A stretch of 64,000 nucleotides of DNA from Apricaphanius iberus (Eukaryota; Chordata; Actinopteri; Cyprinodontiformes; Aphaniidae): NCBI GenBank assembly GCA_028564705.1, contig JAPXFQ010000204.1, positions 1 to 64,000 of the forward strand, read 5' to 3'. How positions within the stretch are numbered: position 1 is the stretch's first letter; each line of letters opens with the position of its first letter. The notes under the pieces were generated by a model. It was not told the DNA's origin and ran no database searches. It saw only the letters and a program-made list of their open reading frames with translations. Of the stretch, positions 10,823-45,336 are shown piece after piece. A program made the position numbers and the translations under genes.

Positions 10823-13800
10823 TCACTGTTGTTTGTGGTCTTATATCGTCCACCAGGACCTTATTCTCAATTTTTAGATCAGATTTCAGATTTTCTATCT
10901 GACTTAGTTTTAAACACTGATAAAGTCATTATAGTCGGAGACTTCAATATTCATGTTGATGATGAAAGTGATAGTCTAAATACAGCTTTTAACACTATCC
11001 TAGACTCAATAGGCTTTACTCAAAATGTGCAGGGACCAACACATTCTTGTCACCACACTTTAGATCTTGTGCTGACTTATGGCATTGACTGTGAAGAAAT
11101 AACAGTCTTTCCACATAACCCTATCCTGTCTGATCATTTCCTTATCACTTTTAAACTTACTCTAATGGATCATATCAAACCTGAAAGAAAACTTCATTAT
11201 ACCAGAACGTTATCAGACAACGCTGTAGCAAATTTTAAAGAAGCTCTTCCAACTTTAATTTCCTCAGTTTATAAATGCAGAACAGAAAACAGTGATTTAA
11301 CTCGTGACCCCTCACAACTTGACATTTTAGTTCATAGCGTTAATTCCTCCCTGCGTCGGGCAATAGACAAAGTTGCCCCCTTGAAAAGGAAGGTGGCTAG
11401 CCATAGAAGATTAGCTCCCTGGTTTAATTTAGAGCTACGTACCCTAAAGCAGAATGTTAGAAAACTAGAGAGAAAATGGCGCTCCACGCATTTACATGAT
11501 TCCTTTTTAATATGGAAAAATAGTTTATTGCTATATAAAAAGAGCCTTCACACAGCTAGAACAGCATATTATTCATCTTTAATCGAGGAGAATAAAAATA
11601 ATCCTAGGTTTCTTTTTAATACAGTTGCCAAACTCACACAGGATCATAGCTCTATCGAGCCAACCATTCCCCAAGCTCTAAGCAGTGACGACTTCATGCA
11701 ATTCTTTATAAATAAAATAGACTCCATAAAGAATAAGATAATTGGGAACCTTCCCAATATGCTTGCTTCCTCCTTAGTTAATGAGGCAGCCTCAAAAATG
11801 GTTGAACCTAATATATGCTTAAACTGCTTTAATGCAGCCGAACTTTGTGATGTACTAAAATTATTAGCTTCATCTAAACCTTCAACTTGCGTTTTAGACC
11901 CAATCCCAACTAAACTCTTAAAAGAAGTTTTCCCTCTGATCGCTGCTCCAATTTTAAATATAATGAATCTATCCTTAGTCAATGGATATGTACCACAGGA
12001 GTTTAAGATTGCTGTAATTAAACCTCTACTTAAGAAACCCTCTCTTGATCAAAACGACTTAATTAACTATAGACCGATATCTAATCTTCCCTTCTTATCT
12101 AAAATTCTTGAGAAAATAGTTGCACACCAGATATGTGAGCATTTAAACAATAATGAGCTGTTTGAGAAGTTTCAGTCAGGCTTTAGAGCTCATCACAGCA
12201 CTGAAACAGCTCTGGTGAAGGTTACTAATGATATTCTCATAGCCTCAGACAATGGACTGGTGACCATTCTGGTCCTGTTAGATCTCAGTGCTGCCTTTGA
12301 CACTGTTGATCACAATATTCTCATAGAAAGGCTTCAACGTGTCGGTATAATAGGAACAGCCCTAGGCTGGTTTAAATCTTATTTGTCTAACAGATTTCAG
12401 TTTGTTCAAGTAAATGATAAACCCTCCTCAACCTCAAAAGTTACTTGCGGAGTACCACAGGGTTCAGTGCTTGGGCCGATTCTTTTTACTATATATATGC
12501 TTCCTATTGGTAAAATAATTAGGCAGCATGGGATAAATTTCCATAGTTACGCAGATGATACACAGCTATATCTATCCATAAATCCTGATGAATCCAATCA
12601 GTTAGGTAGACTACAGGCATGTCTGGAAGACATAAAAACTTGGATGACTCTAAACTTCTTGCTTCTAAATTCTGATAAAACAGAAGTTGTCGTCTTTGGA
12701 CCAGAAGCTCTGAAAAAGAAACTACTTAGTCAGCCCCTTCACCTGGACGGCATTAAATTAGCCTCCAGTAATAAAGCAAAAAACCTCGGTGTCATTTTTG
12801 ACCAAGATATGTCATTTAGATCTCACATTAAAGAAGTCTGTAGGATTTCCTTTTTTCACCTTAGGAATATTGCAAAAATTAGAACCATCCTGTCCAGGAA
12901 TGATGCTGAAAAACTAGTCCATGCCTTTGTTACTTCAAGGCTGGATTACTGTAACTGTCTATTATCAGGTAGTCCACAGAATACAATTAAAAGTCTTCAG
13001 TTAGTTCAAAATGCTGCTGCTAGGATTCTGATGAATATTAAAAGAAGAGATCACATTTCCCCTGTTTTAGCTTCTCTTCACTGGCTCCCAGTAAAATCTA
13101 GAATAGAATTCAAGATCCTCCTTCTGACATATAAAGCCCTTAATAATCTAGCTCCATCATACATAAGAGACCTGATTGTTCCATATGTTCCTAACAGAGA
13201 CCTTCGCTCTCAGACTGCAGGTTTACTGGTAGTTCCTAGGATTTCTAAAAGTAGAATGGGTGGCAGATCTTTCAGCTATCAGGCTCCCCTCCTATGGAAC
13301 CGGCTCCCAGGGTTGGTTCGTGAAGCAGACAATTTGTCTATCTTTAAAACTAGGCTAAAAACTTTCCTCTTTGACAAAGCTTACAGTTAGAGATATGTTT
13401 ATAGGTAGTTAGAGTCAGGTCAGACAGGTAGATAGGAAGAGACAGGTTAATGTTAGTAGTCAGGCAGAGTGTCAAAAGTTAGGAAGAGATAGGAAGAGGT
13501 AGAGTAGCTAGGTAGAGATAGATTAATGTAAGCCAGGTAAAGATCCGGAGCCGGTCGCGGCTTACCGCCGCGGAAGAAATGTGCCCCACAGGGGCCAGCC
13601 AGCGCCGGAGAGAGGTCCCTCAAGGGGATCCTCCCGCACAGTGCGGCCGCCCATTACCTGCCGGGTTGAATCCCCCGGGCAGACTGTGCGGACCCCACCC
13701 GTTTATCTCTTAAACGTTTCTCGCCCTCTTCAACTCTGTCCTCTCAGTTCTGTCTATTTTTCCTTAAGATAGTTGTCGACTATCGGTCTCGTGCCGGTAT

Positions 13801-14075
13801 TTAGCCTTAGATGGAGTTTACCACCCACTTTGGGCTGCATTCTCAAACAACCCGACTCCGAGAAGACCCCGGCATGACGGGGGCCGTTACCCAGACCGTC
13901 ACGGGTCCTCGATCAGGAGGACTCAGACAGAGTGTTGGTAGCCAGGTCTCCTAGTAGCTAGGAGACAGGTTAATGTTAGTAGCTATGCTGCTTTAGGCTA
14001 GGCTGTTGGAGGACATTATTAGGGTCTGTTCCTACTTTCTCTCCTACTTCTCCCCAACTGCATGATGTGCTGTCA
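10823..14075 (+). mobile_element. L2-clade LINE, young copy B, inserted in piggyBac intron
   Basis: 5'-truncated copy of the same family as 1-3470. It is flanked by a perfect 9-base direct repeat, AAAATTGTA (10814-10822 and 14076-14084), which looks like its target duplication. Unlike copy A it stops just after CATGATGTGCTGTC and lacks the last 400 or so bases with the GAATT tail. It lies inside intron 2 of the piggyBac transposase and in the opposite orientation. Confidence 0.9.
10829..13390 (+). CDS. L2 ORF2, 5'-truncated but open
   Basis: An 853-codon open frame beginning inside the endonuclease domain (FVVLYRPPGPYSQFL, then GDFNIHVD, whose Asp-Phe-Asn is an APE-type active-site motif, and SDHFLI). 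The complete RT domain follows with DLSAAFDTVDHN and YADDTQLYLS, then the C-terminal region. The stop TAG is at 13388-13390. There is no natural start: the first residue reported is only where the truncated copy begins. Few substitutions separate it from copy A, for example RVGIIGTALGWF against SVGIIGTALGWF. It is not expected to be expressed as a full protein because the 5' part is missing. Confidence 0.9.
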   Translation: MFVVLYRPPGPYSQFLDQISDFLSDLVLNTDKVIIVGDFNIHVDDESDSLNTAFNTILDSIGFTQNVQGPTHSCHHTLDLVLTYGIDCEEITVFPHNPILSDHFLITFKLTLMDHIKPERKLHYTRTLSDNAVANFKEALPTLISSVYKCRTENSDLTRDPSQLDILVHSVNSSLRRAIDKVAPLKRKVASHRRLAPWFNLELRTLKQNVRKLERKWRSTHLHDSFLIWKNSLLLYKKSLHTARTAYYSSLIEENKNNPRFLFNTVAKLTQDHSSIEPTIPQALSSDDFMQFFINKIDSIKNKIIGNLPNMLASSLVNEAASKMVEPNICLNCFNAAELCDVLKLLASSKPSTCVLDPIPTKLLKEVFPLIAAPILNIMNLSLVNGYVPQEFKIAVIKPLLKKPSLDQNDLINYRPISNLPFLSKILEKIVAHQICEHLNNNELFEKFQSGFRAHHSTETALVKVTNDILIASDNGLVTILVLLDLSAAFDTVDHNILIERLQRVGIIGTALGWFKSYLSNRFQFVQVNDKPSSTSKVTCGVPQGSVLGPILFTIYMLPIGKIIRQHGINFHSYADDTQLYLSINPDESNQLGRLQACLEDIKTWMTLNFLLLNSDKTEVVVFGPEALKKKLLSQPLHLDGIKLASSNKAKNLGVIFDQDMSFRSHIKEVCRISFFHLRNIAKIRTILSRNDAEKLVHAFVTSRLDYCNCLLSGSPQNTIKSLQLVQNAAARILMNIKRRDHISPVLASLHWLPVKSRIEFKILLLTYKALNNLAPSYIRDLIVPYVPNRDLRSQTAGLLVVPRISKSRMGGRSFSYQAPLLWNRLPGLVREADNLSIFKTRLKTFLFDKAYS

Positions 14076-15758
14076 AAAATTGTAAAATTATACACACATT
14101 CACATACCTTCATGTGGTTGTAGTCTATTATTGTGTTGGGCTTTCTCTTTGTGCCAGCATCGATCATAACAGCTTGGTGAAATGAACTCAGAACACACAC
14201 TGTCTTGTTTTTTTTGGGTGCATAAATTGTCAAGGAGACACCTCCACTTCTAAGGACAGAAGTGGAGAATACCTCCCGTTGTCCAGTGTGTTTAGCTTGC
14301 TGAGGAAGTTCACGGCGAACTTTATTTATGGTGCCCAGTAGGGTTGTTTTGCGCTGAAGCAGTCTGTGTGACAGTGCCAGTGAGGTGAAGAAATTGTCCG
14401 TAGTTACATTTCTCCCAGCATCAAGAAATGGCTCCATGAGTTTCATGACCACATTCTCTGCCAGCCGCTCCCCCTTCGGACGACTCGGATCCTTTCCCAA
14501 GTAAGGTGCTGCATTGCAGACATATTTGGTCTCCAAATCCGTGGCCACCCAGAACTTGATCCCAAATTTGTCCGGCTTTGTTGCGATATACTGAGTGAAT
14601 GGACAACGAACCTTTGTAGGGAACAGCTGTTCATCTATGGTCATGTGTCGTCCTGGAGTGAAACTGTCAAAACAATTCTTGATGAAGCGTGTCCAGATGT
14701 CTGAGATAGCAACAAATCTATCTGTTTTCACCCGTTCTGCCCTAGTATCCTTCTTATCAAAGCGAAGGTGTTGCATAATGGAAAGGAATCTCTCTCGGGG
14801 CATTGTGTCTTTGATTACTGGCACCAGAAAGTTTTCTGACCAGCAATCCACAATGGCACAACGGGACACATAATTGTCTCAAAACAGAATGGAAATGAAT
14901 GCCATAAGTTCATGAAGAGCCAACTTCCAGTCCGGCTCTGTTCTGCGGGCTTGAAGGACTGTACACTCTCTGATGGTCAGCAACATTCCCACATCTATCA
15001 GGCAGAGGAAGCTTTGAAGCACGCTGGTAATTTTACGCTGTCGGAAGATAAACAAATAGATAATTAATTTACATGAACCTCACTGTAAATGGGTTTATAT
15101 AAACAATATATGGGTTTATATAAATGTCATATGTGCTATAACAATGACATACCTTTGCAGACTCTGTAGGTCCAGCCTGCGCAGTGAAGCACTGGTGATC
15201 TGCTGTTGTACTGGGCGTTCCAATGTCCTCCTCTACCCACAAAGTGCCGTCTTTTGCCATCTGGCTCAGACAGGGCTTCCCACCACTACCACCAATACCA
15301 CGGGGCATTTTCCGTTTAGGCGTTTTGAGTTCTTCCGTCTCGCTCTCTGATTCATCAGATGAGGTATCAGTGACCTGGAGAAAAACTGAAACCTCTCCTC
15401 CATCAGACTCTGCTTCGTCCATTTCCTGAAGCACGGCCAAAGCCTTTTGCGCGTCGAGTTTCCTCCTGTGGGGCTGTGATCCAAAAGCCATCCTGCATTG
15501 CGTTCTGAGAATTGCCAAGAAGAAATAACTTTCCTTCATGGAGACCTCTGCTTTTGTACACATTCAGTGATACAAAAATCCTCCCCCCAGGTTGACCCTG
15601 GCTTACAAATGCAGATCATGTTGCCCTTGCAGATCAACCTCCACCCTTGCTTAGTGGCTCGTCAGCAAAAACAAAGGAGAGGGACAATTGAGCAAGCCAG
15701 GGGGGCTGCAGCCTGATTTTGCGCAAATTTTCACGGGTCTCAGTAAATCTAGTGTTAA

Positions 15759-16104
15759 AGGCCGGTAGGCAAAAGTCCATTTGTGGCAGATCTTGTCACA
15801 TGCTCAGACTCTGTTCTGCATTTTTGGACCAACGCGGTAAGGTCAGCAGAGATGTGTCCATTTATTATTTGATAATAAAGTTTTATTCCATTACTTATTG
15901 TGTAGTTTGAGAAAGTCAATGCATCTTTTCGTAGTAGTGCAGAGCAATGGTGATTCCAGCCTGACAGTCTGCTGTGAATCTTGTAGGCTCTATTATAGAG
16001 TTTTTCAAATGGTTGAACGATTTATCTATCTGACAACCAGATCACAGTTGTTCACTGTCAAACCAGCTGGTCAGCAGCATAGGAGCACCAAAGGGACCGT
16101 AGTC
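15759..16104. other. Unassigned stretch between piggyBac and Rex1
   Basis: About 350 bases with no convincing gene or repeat signature; short chance frames only. It ends where Rex1 RT sequence becomes recognisable. Confidence 0.5.
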
Positions 16105-16506
16105 TGACCATTCCTTTTTCACTCTGTACACCTCAGACCTCTAGTATAGGTCAGAGACCTGTCATCTGCAGAAATATTCAGATGACTCTGCAATTGTCGG
16201 GTGTATCAGAGATGGAGAAGACACAATACAGAGAACTGGTGGACTGTTTTGTTGCATGGTGTAGAATCAATCATTTTACCTTGAATATGAACAAAACAAA
16301 GGACATGACTGTAGATTTCAGAAGAAAAAGGGATAAGTGAAAGACTGTTTCCATCGTGGGATAAGAAGTAGAAGTGGTTGAGGACTATAAATACCCTGGA
16401 GTTCACCTGAACAACAGACTGGACTTGAGACTCAACGGTGAAGCTGTGTACAAGAAGAGACATGGCAGACTGTACTTTTTCAGGAAGCTGAAGTCCTTCA
16501 AGGTTT

Positions 16507-16511
16507 GCAGA
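16507..16511. repeat. Target-site duplication GCAGA (left copy)
   Basis: The five bases just left of the inserted element are repeated at 18677-18681 just right of it. A 4-6 bp duplication is the mark left by retroviral-type integrases. Confidence 0.75.
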
Positions 16512-16904
16512 TGTCAGAATATGTATCTACTCGCGGCAGTGACTCAGACGCAGACATTGATGGAGTGATGGATCTTTATTACCGGCGGTCTTCTCTTGTG
16601 GACGAGGGAGCGGCAGAGAAGCTTGGCTGGTCGTCGGTGGAGAGAGGGACCTGGTTGTTTCCCCCTGACGGGAACGAAGGAACCTGGCTAGTGAAGCTGG
16701 GCCTGAGACTGGGTGCTCCGTGGCCGGCGGGCCTGGAGGCTTGCAGGCTGGCGTCGGGTCCCTCCTGATCGTAACAGGAAGGGTCAGCTGCCCACTAGGA
16801 GACGGCGGGTGACGAAGGGCTACTGCTGTGATGGCCAGGAGGATTGCCGCAACAATGATGTCCGGCTCTGGCACTTTGACTGGTTCTGGGTGCGGCAAAT
16901 CCGG

Positions 16905-17035
16905 TAGCTCTGGCGGCGGCAGCGGCAAATCTGGCAGCTTTGGCAGCGGCAGTGGCAAATCCAGCAACTCTGGCGGCGGCAGTGGCAAATCCAGCAACTC
17001 TGGCGGTGGCAGCGGCAAATCCAGCAACTTCCCAG
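16905..17035. repeat. Minisatellite, 30-bp unit (Ser/Gly- or Pro/Leu-coding)
   Basis: Four to five copies of a unit around GGCGGCGGCAGCGGCAAATC. The unit length is a multiple of three and both strands stay open: + gives SGGGSGKSSN-like repeats, minus gives LDLPLPPPEL-like repeats. Confidence 0.85.
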
Positions 17036-17200
17036 CAGACCGAAGCAGACGGCACCTTCGCGGCCGAGCAGAGCAAAGCAGAAGGCAACTTCGCGGCCGA
17101 GCAGAACGAAGCAGACGCCAACTTCGCGGCCGAGCAGACCGAAGCAGACCGAAGCAGACGGCAACTTCACGGCCGAGCAGACCGGAGCAAACGCCATCTT
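17036..17200. repeat. Minisatellite, 30-33-bp unit (Ala/Glu-rich)
   Basis: About five copies of a unit around AACTTCGCGGCCGAGCAGA followed by ACGAAGCAGACGCC. It lies directly after the first minisatellite but has an unrelated sequence. One strand reads NFAAEQNEADA-like repeats. Unit length keeps codon phase. Confidence 0.85.
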
Positions 17201-17639
17201 CGCTGTTAACGTGCTGTCGACACGCTCCTCCACCCTGGAAGCACGTTTGCCTCGACAGCGCCTACGTCTGTGGCACGATGGTGGAGAAGGGTGGTTCCTC
17301 CATGACCCAATGTCAGGAGGATGTACGCTGACTGTGTCTCACAGAGGCCAATCTGCTGCTCCGGGAAGTCATCATCATCCGGGGCAGTTCATCTCCCGTG
17401 GCGTGGTGAGGTAGCCGACTGTGACGGAGGCTGCTGACTGATGGTGGTTTGAGGAAGACGCTGGAGATGAGGAGGCCCAGCCGAACATCTGTTCCCTGGC
17501 CGCTCGGTGCACCTGTTCCGCCCAATGGCTGCTGGCTGCTCTGCTTTGTGACCGCATACCCTGGAGGCCGCCATTGCTCCTCCATTGCTGTAGTACCTCC
17601 ATTTGGCCGCAAGGCCCCCATTGAAAAGCATTGGACTTA

Positions 17640-18198
17640 AGACACGTTAAAAACAACTTTAATGCGTGTTTTCAATTTTTTTAAAACTTTCTATGGCTAC
17701 ATATTGTTCCTGAGATAACGCTGGGCTAGTCAAAAAAATAGAAACCAGGCTGGTTTTCGTAAGATAATTTTTTGAAATCTTGCATAATTAATGAGGGGGC
17801 CGGACTTTGATTGACAGGCTGTTTCGTTTACATTTAATTATAGTGACACTACATTTTAATAATTATTTCAAGTTACTAGTTCTTACCTTTTGAGGTTTAA
17901 GAAATAGGAGAACCCTCGGAGGAGTGCAGATATGGCAGCAGTCAGGCATGGGGCTATTAGCCTTTAGCTTAGTTAGCCAAGTTTAGCATCAGAGCTAAAG
18001 ACGCGGGAGCAGGATGGGCGTGATTACGACCAAACTACAGTGAAGATCCCGCTCCTATGCCCTTTTTAGGAACATGCTTCGTCAGAGCTGGGGAGGAGGA
18101 GTCTGTGAATCCGCCATGAATTCCCCCATGAAAGTGTGTCATTGTAGTAAACGGGGAGGAGTGAGGAGGTGTTGTCTATTCTTTTTTACAGTCTATGA
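17640..18198. mobile_element. Probable MITE inside the LTR-like element
   Basis: AT-rich block whose right edge reads TTTTTTACAGTCTATG, a terminus common to short fish DNA elements. The matching left end is not clear, so the boundaries and the class are uncertain. No coding capacity is seen. Confidence 0.35.
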
Positions 18199-18453
18199 TT
18201 CCGCCTTTTCCCTCAATGCCACACCGTCTTGAGGAACGAGTGTGGAGGTGAGAAGGGGAAGGAGCTCCCAGAACTGCTGCGCTCCAGCGAGGCATGTCCA
18301 GGGAGGAGTGAGGGTAAAGATCCTCGCCAATTCGTCCCAGATGCACGTCAGCAGCTGGTTGGTGAGGTAAGTGTTTGCTGAGTTCACTTCTTCGGGTCGG
18401 TTCATTCGGTCAGGATCTGTGTCTACTTGTGGCAGTGACTCAATCGCAGACAT
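18193..18453 (-). CDS. Short ORF after the LTR-like end (gag-position, unknown)
   Basis: 86 codons starting MSAIESLPQV. It follows the LTR-like promoter and AATTAAGATCC segment on the minus strand, the place where gag would start in an LTR element. I do not recognise a domain. A decayed copy of its first 15 or so codons (MSASESLPRVDTYSD) exists at about 16570-16515, showing that the start region is duplicated in the element. It may be a truncated gag leader or a chance frame. Confidence 0.35.
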   Translation of the reverse strand: MSAIESLPQVDTDPDRMNRPEEVNSANTYLTNQLLTCIWDELARIFTLTPPWTCLAGAQQFWELLPLLTSTLVPQDGVALREKAES

Positions 18454-19075
18454 TGATGAAGTGATGGATCTTAATTACCAGGTTGACGAGACAGGAGACA
18501 GCAGGAGTAGACACCACATGGGAAGACTAATGAACCGGAAGGGAAGGTGAGGAAGAGAGACGTATAAGTACCACAGGAGGAAAGGAAGATCAGGTGAGAC
18601 AGATAGGAAACAGCTGCAGACCGTGATTAGACACACAGATAGAATGAGGAGAGTGAGTGGATTGTGCAGCATGACAGCAGAAAGATGCTGCATATCTTCT
18701 ACAAGTCTGTTGTGGAGAGTAGTAGCAGTATCAGAGCCAGGGACTTAAAAAGGGTCAACAACCTGATGATTAAGGCTGGTTCTGTTCTGGGGATGCCTCT
18801 GGAACACCTGGATATTATGATGCAATGGATTTTGGATTTTTCATAAAATAAAAAATATAGACAACCCTGATAATCCTCTGCATGATACTATCCTACAACA
18901 ACAGAGTCTCTTCAGTCAGAGGCTGCTTCAATTTTGCTGTAAGACAGACCACTAAAGGAAATCCCTCCTACCCACCGCCATAATGATCTACAACAACTCC
19001 TTGAAGAAGGAATTAGTATGAGCTACAGGATAATTCCCTCTGGGATCAATAAAGTATTTTTGAATTCAATTCAAT

Positions 19076-20292
19076 TACTTCAAAAACAACCTCCAATGTA
19101 CTTTATGTGTGGAAGAAGAAAAGAGTTTGAGCTGATATCAAATGGAAGTATACAATTATACAATTTTGGGATAGCTTGACTATTATTTGTAATTTCTACC
19201 ACCATGCTTAATAATTTGAGTGAATAAGAACTTTAGACCATATCTGCCAACAATGGCTGAATCTACATTGTAGTTGACTGTGGAATCCATTTAAATGCAA
19301 ACAACATCTGTAATAGCCACCAAAGCCAGAGGGTGTCGTTATGTCAAAGTAGTGCAATGGATATTTTGGGAGTATACTGATTGACTCATAATATAAGTAA
19401 TATATTTTTGTTCTGTTGAAGATAGAAAAATATGTTGACGTTTTTTCAGTTTGCAAAAAATTAAAAAAACAAGAGAGAAAAGAACCTCAAAAGCACTGGT
19501 GAACTACTGGCTTCTGCTAAAAGCTTCTGCTTGTGAGCAGGTGGAGGTTTTCAAATTTGTCAGAATAAATCGTCAAACATAGTTTTAGTATTATGCAAAA
19601 AGATGATCAACAGGTCTTGGTCTTTTTAAATTATGTAATAAAAAAATATATATAATTATTTTACATTTACACTCATTTAACATTGTTTCATTATATTGTA
19701 AGAACATTCTCTATCAGAAATGATCGGGCATAGCCTGACCAAAAAAAAAAATCTAAAATGGTTACAATTTGGAAGAGGATCTATCCATGGTGCTGAAATC
19801 CAGTCAAACTCTCATTAGATTGCAATATGTTGATTTAAAGGGTGGGTTAATTTTAGCAAATTAGAATGAGACACATTTCTTTGCCAGAGGATCATGTCAC
19901 GTGTTGCAAACAACATTTAGTAATCCTCTTCTGAGGGCAGATAGGCAAACTAAATAAAATAGCCAGTAAAAGATGCCAGTGTGTTAGCTCCTGTCCAGCA
20001 TTCAAACTAGGGACAAGTTTTCACAGCTTTAGGTTTTTCACCTGTAAAGTGAGGGCCGTTTAATACGAAGTAAGGACCTTTGGCCTGGTCGTCACTTTAG
20101 GACAATGCCACTGAGCTCTGCTGCCTTACCGGCTGGTTTTAGAGGTATGGTGGGAATTACGTTTTAGTCAAGTTTAGGATCGATAATGGTTAGGTTCAGG
20201 AAAGTGTCTGTTAAGCATAAAATAAATAAAAATGGAATTCAATTAAGGTCCTCACTACTAGCAGCAAGACAAGAATGTTTGTGTGTGTGTGA

Positions 20293-20328
<36 letters not shown>

Positions 20329-20834
20329 TTGTTGTGGTGGGGTGTCTGGCCCAAGGGGAGGCGGGCGGTTGACATTCAAGGGAAAGAGAGGGAATGATGT
20401 CATTGTTTGTAGCCCGCTATAGAAGAACATGGCCGCAGCCTTCATCCATTCTCCATCTATCGTTACGAAGTACTTAAATATAAGTTTGTTTGTTTGTTTT
20501 TTCGCAACGAGAAAGCAGTAGCTGACTGCAGAAATCCCACCAGGTAGAATAAGAAGGCGGAGAATCTCATTTAACGAGTGGATGTAAGATGCTCATCAAT
20601 CACTCAAAAATGAGACATGGACCAAACCCCAGAGCAAGCACGAGGCTACGCTTAACCTGGACCTCTGGCTACATCGTACATTATGAGAAGACAGCAGTGT
20701 AAACAAGCAGGTGTGGTCCAGAAATGAGGAGTGAAGAGATACGTAAACGAGGTTTCGACGGACAAACGCACGGCTAAAAGAGATAGAGGAGGGGAAGGAG
20801 AAGACATCTAATAGTGTAATATATCCTGATTATA
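19076..20834. other. Intergenic upstream of xkr4; (GT)n near 20280-20328
   Basis: No gene or recognisable transposon protein. AT-rich up to about 20250, then a GT microsatellite (20280-20328), then a more GC-rich stretch leading into exon 1 that probably contains the promoter and 5' UTR. I see no clear TATA box and cannot place the transcription start. Confidence 0.6.
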
Positions 20835-20837
20835 ATG

Positions 20838-44980
<24,143 letters not shown>

Positions 44981-45336
44981 TTTACCCCTACCATAAGAAT
45001 AGCACTGCAGCATCATGCTGTTCTAGAAACAGCTACATGATTTGTGGCTATCGTAAGTCTATTTTTCATATCCCTTTTTTTAAATCACTTCATAAGCATT
45101 GCAGTCTCTTCAAAGGAAATAATGGAACATTTTCTTAAACTTTTACATTTACTTTCTTTCAACTGGGGATTTCTCTTTGATTTACAACAGGAGAATACAT
45201 TGATATTCTGAATTAAACAAACCAATGCCAGCATTTAGTTACAGTTGAAAACAGCTGAAATACTATAAATCATGAAATAAATTATATTCAGTCATATAAG
45301 AACAGTTTCCAGGTGAAATATATATATATATACATA
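44981..45336 (+). other. xkr4: Probable xkr4 3' UTR start
   Basis: AT-rich sequence after the stop with an AATAAA-type signal near 45277-45282 (GAAATAAATTAT). The true polyadenylation site is unknown; if it lies further on, the Tc1-like element at 45337 would be in the 3' UTR. Confidence 0.45.

Larger units (their letters stand above)
10329..15491 (-). pseudogene. piggyBac-like transposase, three exons, two stops
   Basis: Transposase for TTAA-specific cut-and-paste. On the minus strand: exon 1 15491-15153 (ATG at 15491, acidic N-terminus), a 115-bp intron with GT donor at 15152 and AG before 15037, exon 2 15037-14108, a long intron that now contains an L2, and exon 3 10736-10329. The join gives about 558 aa, the usual family size. 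All three catalytic aspartates are visible: TIDEQLF, VTTDNFFTS, and the IIDYNHMK motif at the end of exon 2. Exon 3 ends in a Cys-rich finger (CACQRFTCAKC), typical of piggyBac C-termini. TGA at 14879-14881 and TAA at 10713-10715 break the frame; both fit C-to-T changes of Arg and Gln codons. Exon borders are read from splice signals and reading frame, not from transcripts. Confidence 0.82.
9753..15754 (-). mobile_element. piggyBac-like transposon, carrying an inserted L2
   Basis: The two outer ends share a 14-base terminal inverted repeat, CACTAGATTTACTG, at 9753 on the + strand and ending at 15754 on the minus strand. The right end is followed by TTAA (15755-15758), the piggyBac target site; at the left the flank reads ATTC, so that copy of the site has mutated or been altered. 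Subtracting the L2 insertion (10823-14075) leaves about 2.75 kb, normal for a piggyBac with one transposase gene. The transposase has two premature stops, so the copy is inactive. Confidence 0.82.
16512..18676 (-). mobile_element. LTR-like non-autonomous element with minisatellites
   Basis: 2,165 bp bounded by TGTCA and TGACA and by a 5-bp target duplication, inserted in Rex1. Read on the minus strand, its ends look like LTR borders: the right end (18676 down to about 18410) contains a TATA-like ACTTATACG, and both end segments contain AATAAAGATCC or its variant followed by a shared stretch of about 65 bases (16522-16590 and 18419-18487, roughly 85% alike by eye). No RT, protease or integrase is visible, so it would depend on another element's enzymes. 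Inside are two tandem repeat blocks and a segment that looks like a separate MITE near 17640-18198. Gypsy-type affiliation is inference. Confidence 0.6.
16105..19075 (+). mobile_element. Rex1-type LINE remnant B, split by an LTR-like element
   Basis: Rex1 sequence is present at 16105-16511 (RT downstream region: catalytic-site remnant around 16175, FRKLKSFKVC) and resumes at 18677-19075 (RKMLHIFYKSVVES, IRARDLKRVNNLM, then the tail with CTCTGGGATCAATAAAGTATTTTTG). Reading across the gap, the frame and wording continue exactly if one copy of GCAGA is dropped. The two halves are therefore one element interrupted by 16512-18676. Several stops make it inactive. Confidence 0.82.

Noticed and set aside
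16820..17331. Long overlapping frames on both strands that could look like a collagen- or mucin-like host gene
   Set aside because: They come from two minisatellites with codon-length units inside a mobile element flanked by a target duplication; no splice sites or conserved domain.
20239..20445. Frames with repeated HT or CV residues
   Set aside because: They are translations of the GT microsatellite.
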